NCBI GenBank assembly: GCA_015698285.1
Contig: CP048685.1
Location: 3,598,060 to 3,662,059 of the forward strand
Length of the DNA: 64,000 nucleotides
Origin: Candidatus Nitronauta litoralis
GTDB lineage: Bacteria; Nitrospinota; Nitrospinia; Nitrospinales; Nitrospinaceae
Reading direction: 5' to 3'
Shown here: piece by piece, positions 34,219 through 43,380 of the stretch
Position numbering within the stretch: position 1 is the first letter of the stretch
Layout of the letters: each line of letters starts with the position of its first letter
The notes under the pieces: model-generated
What the model was told of the DNA's origin: nothing
Seen by the model: only the letters and a program-made list of their open reading frames with translations
Databases searched by the model: none
Position numbers and translations under genes: made by a program

Positions 34219-35661
34219 TTATTTTACTTCTTCTACAGCACTTGTCTTGAATACTTTATTCATCACAGACCAACCGGAAAGAAGAGCAATGGCTTCACGA
34301 AGCTGCGGATCCTTTTCCAATTCTTCAACTATCTCAGCCTGGCGCTTTGCCTCTTTCTCGTCGAAATCCTCGTCTTCTTCAGATTCCACAACTTCCCCAC
34401 CGGAGCTTTTACCGATGAGATGCTTTTTCAAATCTTTCTCCCGCAGGAACTTTCGAACCCGTTCCTTTTCCTTCTCCTCTTTTGTCTTTTCTTGTTCCTC
34501 TTTGTCATCATCGCCAGGTTTCTTCAAAGGCATCTCGACAATGATGTCCGGAGTGATTCCATTGGACTGGATTACCCGTCCACTTGGTGTGTAGTACCGG
34601 GCCGTGGTCAGACGCAAGGCCGATCCATCGCTAAGTGGAATGATGGTTTGCACAGACCCTTTACCGAATGTCTGGGTCCCGATAATGACAGCGCGGTTGA
34701 GGTCCTGCAAGGCACCTGCTACGATTTCAGAAGCACTGGCACTGCCTCCATTCACCAGAATAATCATTGGATAATCAACATGGTGTCCTCTGTTCTGCGT
34801 CGTAAACCGCATGTTCTGATCGTCCGTCTTTCCCTGCGTATAAACGATCAGGTTTTCCTGGGGTAAAAAACGATCAGAAACCTCTACCGCCTGGTTGAGA
34901 AGTCCTCCCGGATTGTTCCGCAGATCCAGGATCAATTTTTCCATATTTCCCTTTTCGAGTTCCATAATGGCATTGTCCAGGTCACGGCTTGTGGTTTTAC
35001 TGAAACTACGAATTCTGACGTACCCAATGTTGTCATTGTAGCTTTTAAATTTGACGCTTTTTACCTTGATAACATCCCGGGTAATGGAAACCTCAAAAGG
35101 CTTGTCTACCCCTTCGCGCAAAACTGTAATAGTGACCGGTGTACCACGCTCTCCCCTAAGTAAATTGACAGCTTCCGTAAGGGTCATGTCCAAAGTGGAT
35201 TCTTCTTCAATCTTAATGATTTTATCGTTGGCCTGCATACCGGCTTTGTCTGCCGGAGTGTCTTCAATTGGAGAAACCACGGTCAGGATACCGCTTCGCA
35301 TGGAAATTTCGATTCCGAGTCCTCCAAATTTCCCCGATGTTTCTACCTGCATTTGTTTAAAGGAATCCGGAGGCAAATAGGAGGTATGGGGATCAAGTAC
35401 TTTAAGAAGTCCGCGAATCGCACCATCGATCAATTCATTATTATCCAGATCTTCAACGTAATTGGCTTCAAGCAGGGAAAGAATTTCTGAAAATACCCGC
35501 AGTTTATCGTAGGTATTAACCGGTGGTTTTTCCTCTGACGTATCCGATTTTGCCCAAAGCGGCGTCTGGAGACTGAGGACTAAACAAAAGGCGAGAAATA
35601 CTCTCGCAATTTGGGAAATAATCCCGGATTTACTGGATGAGGAAACGTCGAGAAATTTCAA
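34219..35661 (-). CDS. ctpA: C-terminal processing peptidase (S41, CtpA-like)
   Basis: This 480-residue exported serine protease has a signal peptide (residues 12-37), a PDZ domain (about 95-175; GGLGIEISMRSG) and the S41 catalytic domain. The nucleophile lies in NGGSASASEIVAGALQD and the lysine in GTQTFGKGSVQTI. The tail from about 380 is long, lysine/glutamate-rich and charged. CtpA proteases mature or degrade periplasmic and cell-wall enzymes. It lies downstream of ftsE-ftsX-envC, a common arrangement. Confidence 0.95.
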   Translation of the reverse strand: MKFLDVSSSSKSGIISQIARVFLAFCLVLSLQTPLWAKSDTSEEKPPVNTYDKLRVFSEILSLLEANYVEDLDNNELIDGAIRGLLKVLDPHTSYLPPDSFKQMQVETSGKFGGLGIEISMRSGILTVVSPIEDTPADKAGMQANDKIIKIEEESTLDMTLTEAVNLLRGERGTPVTITVLREGVDKPFEVSITRDVIKVKSVKFKSYNDNIGYVRIRSFSKTTSRDLDNAIMELEKGNMEKLILDLRNNPGGLLNQAVEVSDRFLPQENLIVYTQGKTDDQNMRFTTQNRGHHVDYPMIILVNGGSASASEIVAGALQDLNRAVIIGTQTFGKGSVQTIIPLSDGSALRLTTARYYTPSGRVIQSNGITPDIIVEMPLKKPGDDDKEEQEKTKEEKEKERVRKFLREKDLKKHLIGKSSGGEVVESEEDEDFDEKEAKRQAEIVEELEKDPQLREAIALLSGWSVMNKVFKTSAVEEVK

Positions 35662-35753
35662 CTTTTTGCTCCAAAATGGTTCATGATTTTTATTATGCGA
35701 CTAACCCTGACTTTAAATTATAACCTAATTGCCATAACCCTCCTACCCGGAAC

Positions 35754-36947
35754 TTAACGTTTTGCCACTTTGAACCATCGGGTAGGTTCTATTGGTTTGC
35801 CCTGATGCCGTAATTCAAGATAGAGAGACGGACCTATCAATGATCCCGTATCGCCAGATGTCCCCAATATTCCTCCCTCGGCGACAATTTCACCGGTCTT
35901 CACGTTGATTTTTTCAAGATGACCATATAGCGAATGGTATTTTTCACCGTGTCCAAGAATTACCAGATTGCCGTATCCTTCAAGTTTTCCAGTAAACAGC
36001 ACTTTCCCATCAAAAACAGCTCTCACCGGGGTTCCACCGGGAACTTTTAAATCAATCCCATTGTTGACGATATATGTACCGTATTTGCGGTCCCGATGTT
36101 TCCCAAATTTGTTCAATACTTTTCCTGGAACGGGATATCGGAGTTTTCCCTTTTTATCGACTATGCTGAGGCCTTTTCCAAGCACCAGCTTTTCCTGAAG
36201 ACGCGCAATCAGCTTATTCAATTCTCCACTGGAAGCGACCAGCTCTTTTCTGGCTCTCAGGGCGTATTTTTTTTCACCAGAGATTTTTTTCAGAAAATCA
36301 GACTTTCCTTTTTTTTCCCTCTTGAGGTCGTCTTTTTTGGAAAGAGCCGCTTTCTCGAGGGTCAACAAATTGGCTTTCACTTTTAAAAGAGTTTGCCTTT
36401 CTGCCTGCAATTGTTTGAGCCGCGACTCGTAAGTTCGAAAAACAGTCGTGTCATAGGCCATCACCGAATCCATATACTTAAAGCGCTGCAAAAGCTCTGA
36501 CATGCCGCCAGCGGAAAACAATATCTTCACCGGAACCATACCCCCTTCCTTGTACAAAGCCCTGAGCCGCAAGCCGAGAACATACTGTTGTCGTTTTAAT
36601 TGCCCTTCCAATTTACTTGTTTTTGCCTCCAGGCTGCCCATCTGCTTTTTATTGATCTTGATATTCCAGTGATAAATTCGAAGTTCCCGTTCCCTTAACT
36701 TTAATCTATCCTCCAGTTGTCCCAGGGTTTTTAATACAGAAGTTTCCTGTTTACCGATGGACTTTAACTGCTTCTCCCTTTTTGCAATTTTCTTTTTGAG
36801 TTGCTCAAGCTGAACTTTTTCTTCCTTCAAAAGCTTGTTAATATCTTTTACTGTATTTTGTTTTCCTGAATAGCCTGTGGAAGGAAAAAGGCAGAACAAC
36901 AACACCCCAAACGCAAAAACCATTTTACTTTCAGATAAATTTTTCAT
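35754..36947 (-). CDS. envC: EnvC-like murein hydrolase activator
   Basis: EnvC couples the FtsEX ATPase to peptidoglycan amidases at the division site. The 397-residue protein has a signal peptide (8-27), a long coiled coil (about 30-250) and a C-terminal LytM/M23 domain (275-390). The metal ligands are degenerate: the first histidine position reads NNGIDL and the HxH position reads LYLEL. It is therefore probably non-catalytic, as in known EnvC. It overlaps ftsX by 4 bases. Confidence 0.92.
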   Translation of the reverse strand: MKNLSESKMVFAFGVLLFCLFPSTGYSGKQNTVKDINKLLKEEKVQLEQLKKKIAKREKQLKSIGKQETSVLKTLGQLEDRLKLRERELRIYHWNIKINKKQMGSLEAKTSKLEGQLKRQQYVLGLRLRALYKEGGMVPVKILFSAGGMSELLQRFKYMDSVMAYDTTVFRTYESRLKQLQAERQTLLKVKANLLTLEKAALSKKDDLKREKKGKSDFLKKISGEKKYALRARKELVASSGELNKLIARLQEKLVLGKGLSIVDKKGKLRYPVPGKVLNKFGKHRDRKYGTYIVNNGIDLKVPGGTPVRAVFDGKVLFTGKLEGYGNLVILGHGEKYHSLYGHLEKINVKTGEIVAEGGILGTSGDTGSLIGPSLYLELRHQGKPIEPTRWFKVAKR

Positions 36948-37840
36948 TTTCGATAGGACTTAAGGAATTGATTTACAGATAGAGAGCTACCCAACCAACC
37001 AACCACCATGCTGGCTACAATTATTAATGCCGTATAAACAAACCCTATAAACTGAAGCTTGATCCCAAGATTAGTTGAAGCCAGTGTTCCTTCAAAGTTG
37101 AACTGAAAGTAAAGGTGAAGAAGTTTCAATAACCCGATGGAAATGATGGCTCCCAGAGTTCCGTGAAAAATTCCTTCCAGAAAAAAAGGAGTTTTAATGA
37201 ATCGAGGGTTGGCCCCGATCAGGAGCATCAGTTCAATTTCCTCCCGGCGCGAATAAACTGACAATTTGATCGTATTCGATATAATCAACAGGACTCCCAT
37301 AGCAAGAATCCCTCCAAGGGCCACTAAAAATATTTTTAAAAAAATCAAAAATGTTTCAAACCCTGCAATCCATTGTTCACCATAATCAACCGATTCAACA
37401 CCGGGAACTGTCACGACGCTTTCAGCAGCTTTACGAATGGAGTCCACACGATCGGGACCTTCTTCAAAATGAACCCGGTAGGATGCCGGCAGTGGATTAA
37501 ACTCAAGCTCTTCTAAAAGCCCTGATTTATCTGCAAACAGACTCTGAAAATCAGACCAGGCATCTTCACGGGAAATAAATGTAACCGTCTGAACATTGGG
37601 CCCCTGATTTAACAGGGATTCAATATCCACCTTCTGTTGCTGAGTAATGTCATCTTTGAGGTACACCATCAACTGAACTTCCCGGTTCCAATTGGAAAGA
37701 AAGGAGTTCAAATTGACAAAAATAAAGAGGAAAAGACCGGGAAATGACAGGGCGACCGCGATTGAACCAATGGATGCCAGACACACTTGCCTGTTTGAAC
37801 GAATATTGGCTATGGCGTAATGGAGGGCGTTGCGAAACAT
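36944..37840 (-). CDS. ftsX: Cell division protein FtsX
   Basis: FtsX is the membrane part of the FtsEX complex that controls wall hydrolases. The 298-residue protein has four membrane helices (about 22-45, 165-195, 215-240, 262-285) and the periplasmic domain between helices 1 and 2 (VQLMVYLKDDITQQQKVDIE, VPGVESVDYGEQW). It sits between ftsE (2-base gap) and envC (4-base overlap). Confidence 0.95.
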   Translation of the reverse strand: MFRNALHYAIANIRSNRQVCLASIGSIAVALSFPGLFLFIFVNLNSFLSNWNREVQLMVYLKDDITQQQKVDIESLLNQGPNVQTVTFISREDAWSDFQSLFADKSGLLEELEFNPLPASYRVHFEEGPDRVDSIRKAAESVVTVPGVESVDYGEQWIAGFETFLIFLKIFLVALGGILAMGVLLIISNTIKLSVYSRREEIELMLLIGANPRFIKTPFFLEGIFHGTLGAIISIGLLKLLHLYFQFNFEGTLASTNLGIKLQFIGFVYTALIIVASMVVGWLGSSLSVNQFLKSYRK

Positions 37841-37842
37841 GG

Positions 37843-38511
37843 TCAGCCGGTAAATTGGGTTTCCAGGATTCTTCCCTGGTTCAAAGTCACTATAGGGTGA
37901 TCGCTCTGCCTTAAAAGGTCCTGACTGTGTGTAGCCAGAACAATGGTCGTCCCCGCCCTGTTGGCAGCCTCAAACAGTTTCAGGATCTCGGTGGCGATAT
38001 CCGGGTCGAGGTTTCCGGTCGGTTCATCCGCCAGTAAAATCTTTGGCCTATTGACCAAGGCTCTGGCAATAGCTGTTCTTTGTTGCTCACCTCCGGAGAG
38101 TTGAAGAGGGTAAGCATCTTTTTTATGGGTGAGCCCGACATTCTTCAGCGCCTCCCAGGTTTGATAACGGATCGTTTTCCTGTTTGCTCCCATAATCTCA
38201 AGCGCAAAGGCCACGTTTTCAAAAATAGTTTTATTCGGGAGCAACTTGTAATCCTGGAACACCACTCCAATTTTTCGCCTGAGAAGATAGAGTCGGTCTT
38301 CCGGAATCTTACCGATATTCATGCGGTTGACCAGAACCTGCCCTCGATCAAATTTTTCCCAGCGAAACAATAACTTCAGGAGAGTACTTTTTCCCGCGCC
38401 GCTGGGCCCTGTAATAAACACAAAGGCCCCTTCCCGAATGACCATGGATATATCAACCAACACAGGATGGCTACTCTGGTAAGCTTTATAAACGTTGTAA
38501 AGCTGGATCAT
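37843..38511 (-). CDS. ftsE: Cell division ATP-binding protein FtsE
   Basis: This 222-residue ABC ATPase energises FtsX. Walker A is GPSGAGKSTLLKLLF, the signature is LSGGEQQRTAIARAL, Walker B is ILLADEPTGNLDP and the H-loop is VLATHSQDL. The ATG at 38511 is chosen because the family starts at MIQLYNVYKAY; a GTG 12 bases upstream is possible. It is the first gene of the ftsE-ftsX-envC unit. Confidence 0.96.
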   Translation of the reverse strand: MIQLYNVYKAYQSSHPVLVDISMVIREGAFVFITGPSGAGKSTLLKLLFRWEKFDRGQVLVNRMNIGKIPEDRLYLLRRKIGVVFQDYKLLPNKTIFENVAFALEIMGANRKTIRYQTWEALKNVGLTHKKDAYPLQLSGGEQQRTAIARALVNRPKILLADEPTGNLDPDIATEILKLFEAANRAGTTIVLATHSQDLLRQSDHPIVTLNQGRILETQFTG

Positions 38512-38559
38512 GTTATCCGGCACAGAGGTAGGTCTTAATTTATTTTCCGGGTGGGGCGG

Positions 38560-39189
38560 TTACCTGTCCCCGGATTGGGAAGGTTGAGGTAGAGGTTCAT
38601 CCTGAACCATGAAATCAGCATCGTCCATTTCCTGGGCAATGTATTCCGGACTGAAGTTGGCGACAACATCCCAGCCGTAAAACTCCCGGATCTGGTCGTC
38701 GGACAACATTTCTGAATTAATAAAGGTTTTGATGATAAGACGATCCTGCTCCACCACATAAGCGAATACCCCTGACCGGCAAACCAGATATCCGTCGTGC
38801 AAACCAAAAGTCAGAAGCGCTTCTTCGAGAAAATCATCCAGAAGAATTATACAGTTATCCCCAGCACCTGTCCGTTCACTAAAGCGGTCAACGCAGTGAC
38901 TTGTGTAAGCTACCTGGGGGTGCACAAATGAGTGGTATAGTTTTCCTTTTTCAGTGGATTCCTGATGGGATGGAGACACAAGAGTAACGAAACCCTGGCG
39001 CGTCCAATCGACCAGACATAAAACGTCTTTACCGAATTGTTTTCCAACCTTTTTATTGATCCGGTTCATGAACTTTTGCCGCTTACGAATAGAGATTCGC
39101 CCGGCTCCCTTAAAGGATTTTTCAAACTCCTTTTTCAGAAAATTCTCAATCTGGACCTTTTCGAATTTGAAATGACGTTTATCAGGCAT
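38560..39189 (-). CDS. Hypothetical protein upstream of ftsE
   Basis: This 209-residue soluble protein has a basic N-terminal 60 residues, followed by a strand-rich middle (VLCLVDWTRQGFVTLVSP) and a conserved-looking SHCVDRFSERTG. The last 20 residues are acidic and disordered. It lies 48 bases upstream of the ftsE start on the same strand and may be cotranscribed. No family is recognised. Confidence 0.65.
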   Translation of the reverse strand: MPDKRHFKFEKVQIENFLKKEFEKSFKGAGRISIRKRQKFMNRINKKVGKQFGKDVLCLVDWTRQGFVTLVSPSHQESTEKGKLYHSFVHPQVAYTSHCVDRFSERTGAGDNCIILLDDFLEEALLTFGLHDGYLVCRSGVFAYVVEQDRLIIKTFINSEMLSDDQIREFYGWDVVANFSPEYIAQEMDDADFMVQDEPLPQPSQSGDR

Positions 39190-39351
39190 GTCGTTGGGGC
39201 GGGTGCTATTAGAAATAACTTATTTAGTATACTTCATCATGGCCCCTGGCCCAAGCCCCAATATCCATAACCTCTTTTTTCATTTATCCTTAACCCTCTT
39301 GAATGGGTATTTTTTCCATTTCAGGAGGCGTCCATTTGCTACAATGGGATT

Positions 39352-40077
39352 ATGAACAGCAATCTGACCATAGTCGCCATCCTGTTAGGGGCCTCCCTGT
39401 TTTTCAACGTCGCCATGAATTATATGGGTGACAATATTGCCGATTTTGAAAACCGGCCTCTTCCTCCCAAGAAATTGAAAAAAATCTCAACCAACAATCC
39501 TCTGATCAAAGTAGATGCTAAGTCACGAGATGCCTGGACCCTAGTAGATTTCTCCTCCAGAAAAACTCATAAAGTGGAAGACTTGGAAAACAATCTGGAT
39601 AAACTGGCTGATTTAGATTGGGACTTGGGATTTCAGCGGACCAAAGTGATCACAAACAGTGGTGAAACTCATAAGGCTGGCGGAGTCGGGGTCATGGACC
39701 TTGGGCCGGTAAAAATAGACGAGATAAAAAAAATAACTCCCGGCCCCTTTGTAGAGGATACCCGGCAATGGGGCAGCCTCCGGAATGAAGCGATTTCCAG
39801 CTGGTACAACTACCGCACAAGGACCCATAATATCGAATCCAAAAAATCGGTTTATTTAGTTCGTACTGCTGAGAAGGGCCACATGAAAATGCGGATTCTA
39901 AATTACTACTGCAATCATAATGAATCTGAGTGCGCCACGGGTATGTGTACACGTGAGGAAGCCGCTTGCCTGACCGTGGAATATGTCTATGTTCCTCCAG
40001 AGGAAACCGAATTTCCCGACCCCGTCAATGTTTCAAAAAACTTAGCGGACCCCGCAGTTCAGGTTTCTATCAATTGA
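39352..40077 (+). CDS. HmuY-like exported protein
   Basis: This 241-residue protein has an N-terminal membrane/signal segment (residues 5-22) and a beta-rich domain that I read as HmuY-like. The pattern WDLGFQRTKVITNSGE followed by GGVGVMDLG and, later, YLVRTAEKGHMKMRILNYY and CLTVEYVYV fits the family core. HmuY proteins are surface or secreted heme-binding beta proteins. Four cysteines in a short loop (about 193-212) are an addition. The next gene starts on a TTG that overlaps this stop, so the products are coupled. The assignment is from motif recall. Confidence 0.6.
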   Translation: MNSNLTIVAILLGASLFFNVAMNYMGDNIADFENRPLPPKKLKKISTNNPLIKVDAKSRDAWTLVDFSSRKTHKVEDLENNLDKLADLDWDLGFQRTKVITNSGETHKAGGVGVMDLGPVKIDEIKKITPGPFVEDTRQWGSLRNEAISSWYNYRTRTHNIESKKSVYLVRTAEKGHMKMRILNYYCNHNESECATGMCTREEAACLTVEYVYVPPEETEFPDPVNVSKNLADPAVQVSIN

Positions 40078-40826
40078 AATACCTTCTAATAGCGATTTTA
40101 GTGGCTTTGCCCACTTTATTTCCAATCCCTGTATTTTCTGAATCAAGCTCAAAACCACCTGAGGGAATGGTTTTGATTCCCGCCGGCCAATTCATTTTTG
40201 GCGCCGATCCCTCATCGAACCTGTCTTCATTTATGTCAGATACAACCTCAAGTCAAAATGCGTCTCCAAGCCAAACAGGGAATCTACCCTCTTTTTATTT
40301 GGATAAATACGAAGTGACCTATGGGGATTTTATTCGCTTTAAACCTAAAGCAAAATATCCTGATGGCCGAGTCGATCACCCCATTCGTGGAGTTTCCTGG
40401 TACGAGGCTGAAGCTTATTGCTTCTGGTTAAACAAACGCCTGCCCACTGAACTGGAATGGGAAAAAGCTGCACGTGGTTCGGAAGGTTTTGTATTTGTCT
40501 GGGGAAATGAATTTAACAAAGAGAAAGCAAATTTTGGGAAAGCAGTTAAACGGGTTGGAAGCTTTCCGGAAGACAAAAGCGTATTTGGAATATTTGATTT
40601 GAACGGAAATGTATCCGAGTGGACAGCAAGCGTTTACGAACCCTACCCCGGATCAACCTACAAAGATCCTAACTTTGGGAAAAAATTGAGGGTTGTTCGA
40701 GGCGGAGCCTACAATAAAAGGGAACACGGATTTTTACAGGTATTTGCGACCCTGTCTTTTAGAAATCCTGTTCCTCCCACAATGCGGTCATGGGACACGG
40801 GGTTTCGTTGCGCATTATCCAAATAA
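40074..40826 (+). CDS. Exported FGE-sulfatase (SUMF1-fold) domain protein
   Basis: This 250-residue protein has a signal peptide (2-22) and a formylglycine-generating-enzyme-type domain: PPEGMVLIPAGQFIFG, YLDKYEVTYGDFIRF, HPIRGVSWYEAEAYCFWLN, LPTELEWEKAARG, FDLNGNVSEWTA and GFRCALSK. The cysteine pair used by true FGE for copper binding is absent from the RVVRGGAYN-SFRNPV region, so it is probably a binding or structural member. The only sensible start is TTG at 40074, overlapping the upstream stop by 4 bases; the mature protein then has a proper signal sequence. Confidence 0.83.
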   Translation: MKYLLIAILVALPTLFPIPVFSESSSKPPEGMVLIPAGQFIFGADPSSNLSSFMSDTTSSQNASPSQTGNLPSFYLDKYEVTYGDFIRFKPKAKYPDGRVDHPIRGVSWYEAEAYCFWLNKRLPTELEWEKAARGSEGFVFVWGNEFNKEKANFGKAVKRVGSFPEDKSVFGIFDLNGNVSEWTASVYEPYPGSTYKDPNFGKKLRVVRGGAYNKREHGFLQVFATLSFRNPVPPTMRSWDTGFRCALSK

Positions 40827-40917
40827 AAATAGAACCTGATTAAAACTCCCGCCCCTTATTAATAAAAGCTAACGACTTCCTTTTGCACCGTATGTTTGGA
40901 TAAAAGTTTAATCAATA

Positions 40918-43179
40918 TCAAAACCCGGATGGATACTCTTCATTGATTTGGGGAGGGTCTTCATTCCTTGGCCCCGGGGAACTTTGCCTTTCCTGAGGTA
41001 AATTTGCAGGAGGGGGTTCCGTATTCGAAGTTCCATAAGAACCCGTATCCACATCTGGCTGGCTTTTTAAATTACCCTCTATGTCGCCCGCTAAAGGTAA
41101 TGAAGGCGAAACAATATCGGGAGTGGGGGTGTTTTCACCCGGCTCTGAGGAATGACCTGTGTTTTCTCCAACACTAGCTGTCTTGTTCTCCCCTTCCCGG
41201 TCAGCGCGCTGGCTACGCCATCGCCTCCCACGAGGCGACCCCGCCCTTTTGGTTGATGAGGAAGCTTTCCTTGGAGCCCGCCGGGTTTGACTAGTACCTG
41301 CCACTCTGCGTCTACCGCGCTGGGGTTTTTCCTCAACACTTTCCGGATCACTTGTTGCCTTAGCTCCAGTTTCAGCTGGGGGAGTTTCATTAACCTGAGA
41401 AGGCTTTTCTTCCGGCTTTTCCCTTCTTCCCGATGGCCGTCGTGACCTTAAGTTTCGGCGAGGTTTTTCCCCTTGCTGACTATTTTCCTCCTGTTTTTCT
41501 TCTCGTGTAGAGGACCGCCTCGACCGAGAGCTTCCCCGTGACTTTTCCTCCTGGGGCTTTTTGTCTTCGCTCTTGTCATCTTTAGTAGATACGCGGCGCC
41601 CCCGGGAGACCTTACTGGGTTTTTCTTTTGGAGCTTCTTCACCTTTCTCTTCAATCTTTTCTTCTTTTTTCCTCTCGAGGACCTCGAAAGAAAAATCTTT
41701 TTGATCCAGGTTTTCCTGCGTATTGAACTGGAGGCGAAAACCTTGCCGTTCCTGAATGGAAACCAGATAGTCCATTTTATTATTCAACAGGTAAGTCGCA
41801 ACACTGTTGGAAAGGGTAACGCTCAGAACTTTCACATTATCAGCAGAGAGTGCCTCCTGCATTTTCCGAATAAGCTGTAGTGCAAGATTACTTGGCGTTC
41901 TAACCGTCCCAGAGCCCCCACAAGTGCTACAGGTATCATATACTCCCTCTTTCAGAGGCGGAGACATTCTCTGCCTCGACATTTCGAGTAGCCCGAAACG
42001 GGAAATTCTGGAAATATTGATCCGGGCCTTGTCGTTTTTACAGGCCTGTTTCATTTGCTTTTCGACAAGGGATTTATTTTTCTTCTGGAACATATCGATG
42101 AAGTCGATTACAACCAGTCCCCCAAGATCCCTCAGTCGTAGTTGGCGAGCGATTTCATCCGCTGCTTCGAGGTTGGTTTTCGAGGCTGTCTCTTCCAGCT
42201 CGCTGGCACTGGTGGTCTTGCCGGAATTGACATCCACACACACCATGGCTTCTCCCATATCGAACACAATTGAACCACCAGAGGGAAGATTCACTTTCCG
42301 CTCATAAATATTTTCAATTTGGTCTTCAACTCCATATGCGGAAAAAAGAGGCTGGGTTTCCTGATATAGCTTGATCCGGCTCCCCATCCGGGGCATCACC
42401 ATTTTCATGAACTCTTTTAGAGCTTTATAGGATTCCTTGCTATCGACCAGAATCTCAGAGGTATCGGCGGTGAAATGATCACGCACCGTACGCACAACCA
42501 TATTCGGTCCTTCGTAAAGCAACAGTGGAGCCTTTGCACTGGATTCTTTCAGTTTTTCCTGAATGCTTTCCCATATTTTCAGTAGCATCTGAAGATCTTT
42601 TTGCAATTCGGTCTTGGTCCTGCCAACACCGGCCGTTCTGATTATAACTCCCATATTTTCAGGAAGTTCAAGATCTGCCAGGATCTCCTTCAGCTTACGG
42701 CGTTCGGCTTCATCTTCAATCTTCCGGGAAACTCCTGTAGACAAGCTGCCATACATGAGAACAAGAAACCGCCCGGGAATCGTTATTCCATTATTTAACG
42801 AAGGACCTTTCGCATCCCGGCTTTCCTTTACAGCCTGAACCAGAATTTTTTGCCCACGAACCAGGACATCCTGAATGCGGACCTTTGCTTTCTTTTCCCG
42901 AGTCTGTAAATAAGATTCCTTCAAAACATCTTTAAACGGTAAAAAGCCGAACTTTTTACCGCCAATGTCTACAAAGGCCGCTTCAATTGCAGGTTCAACC
43001 CGGGTGATCACTCCAAGATAGATATTTCCCTTGATAAGTTCACGGGCAGAATGCTCAATGATGATTTCGTCAAGTTTACCGTCATCTAAAACGACTGCTC
43101 GGCATTCTTCAGGATGATCTGCGTTAATGAGTAGTTTTTTCTTTGAGGATATTTTTGGGGTGGCTTTTCGAGGGGGCAA
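40918..43179 (-). CDS. Ribonuclease E/G family endoribonuclease
   Basis: This 753-residue protein processes rRNA and decays mRNA. It has an S1 domain (about 35-115), an RNase-H/DNase-I-like catalytic core with magnesium aspartates in VCVDVNSGK (near 316) and VVIDFIDM (near 359), and a zinc-link DTCSTCGGSG (C417, C420). Residues 503-753 form a low-complexity Arg/Glu/Ser/Pro tail of the kind that recruits degradosome partners in RNase E. The core is closer in size to RNase G, so a name is not fixed. Confidence 0.93.
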   Translation of the reverse strand: MPPRKATPKISSKKKLLINADHPEECRAVVLDDGKLDEIIIEHSARELIKGNIYLGVITRVEPAIEAAFVDIGGKKFGFLPFKDVLKESYLQTREKKAKVRIQDVLVRGQKILVQAVKESRDAKGPSLNNGITIPGRFLVLMYGSLSTGVSRKIEDEAERRKLKEILADLELPENMGVIIRTAGVGRTKTELQKDLQMLLKIWESIQEKLKESSAKAPLLLYEGPNMVVRTVRDHFTADTSEILVDSKESYKALKEFMKMVMPRMGSRIKLYQETQPLFSAYGVEDQIENIYERKVNLPSGGSIVFDMGEAMVCVDVNSGKTTSASELEETASKTNLEAADEIARQLRLRDLGGLVVIDFIDMFQKKNKSLVEKQMKQACKNDKARINISRISRFGLLEMSRQRMSPPLKEGVYDTCSTCGGSGTVRTPSNLALQLIRKMQEALSADNVKVLSVTLSNSVATYLLNNKMDYLVSIQERQGFRLQFNTQENLDQKDFSFEVLERKKEEKIEEKGEEAPKEKPSKVSRGRRVSTKDDKSEDKKPQEEKSRGSSRSRRSSTREEKQEENSQQGEKPRRNLRSRRPSGRREKPEEKPSQVNETPPAETGAKATSDPESVEEKPQRGRRRVAGTSQTRRAPRKASSSTKRAGSPRGRRWRSQRADREGENKTASVGENTGHSSEPGENTPTPDIVSPSLPLAGDIEGNLKSQPDVDTGSYGTSNTEPPPANLPQERQSSPGPRNEDPPQINEEYPSGF

Positions 43180-43380
43180 GTTTGCTTCTCCTTAAGAGAA
43201 AAGAAGAGAAAGAGATGTTGGAAGCATAATAGACTAAAACTTAATATATTTCAAAATACAAGAAGTCATGCTATTTTAATTTTGCCCGTTGGAACCCATT
43301 TCCCCGCTCAAAATGGGAAAATGAAGACATAAAAACACTAAACTATTGATTTATAAGTAGTTATTAGTTATCTTGTTTAT

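Noticed and set aside
35754-36947. Active M23 endopeptidase.
   Set aside because: The HxxxD and HxH metal ligands are replaced (NNGIDL, LYLEL), matching the inactive EnvC type.
40074-40826. Formylglycine-generating enzyme with a sulfatase partner.
   Set aside because: The catalytic cysteine pair is absent and no sulfatase gene is nearby. The same holds for the protein at 53774-54547.
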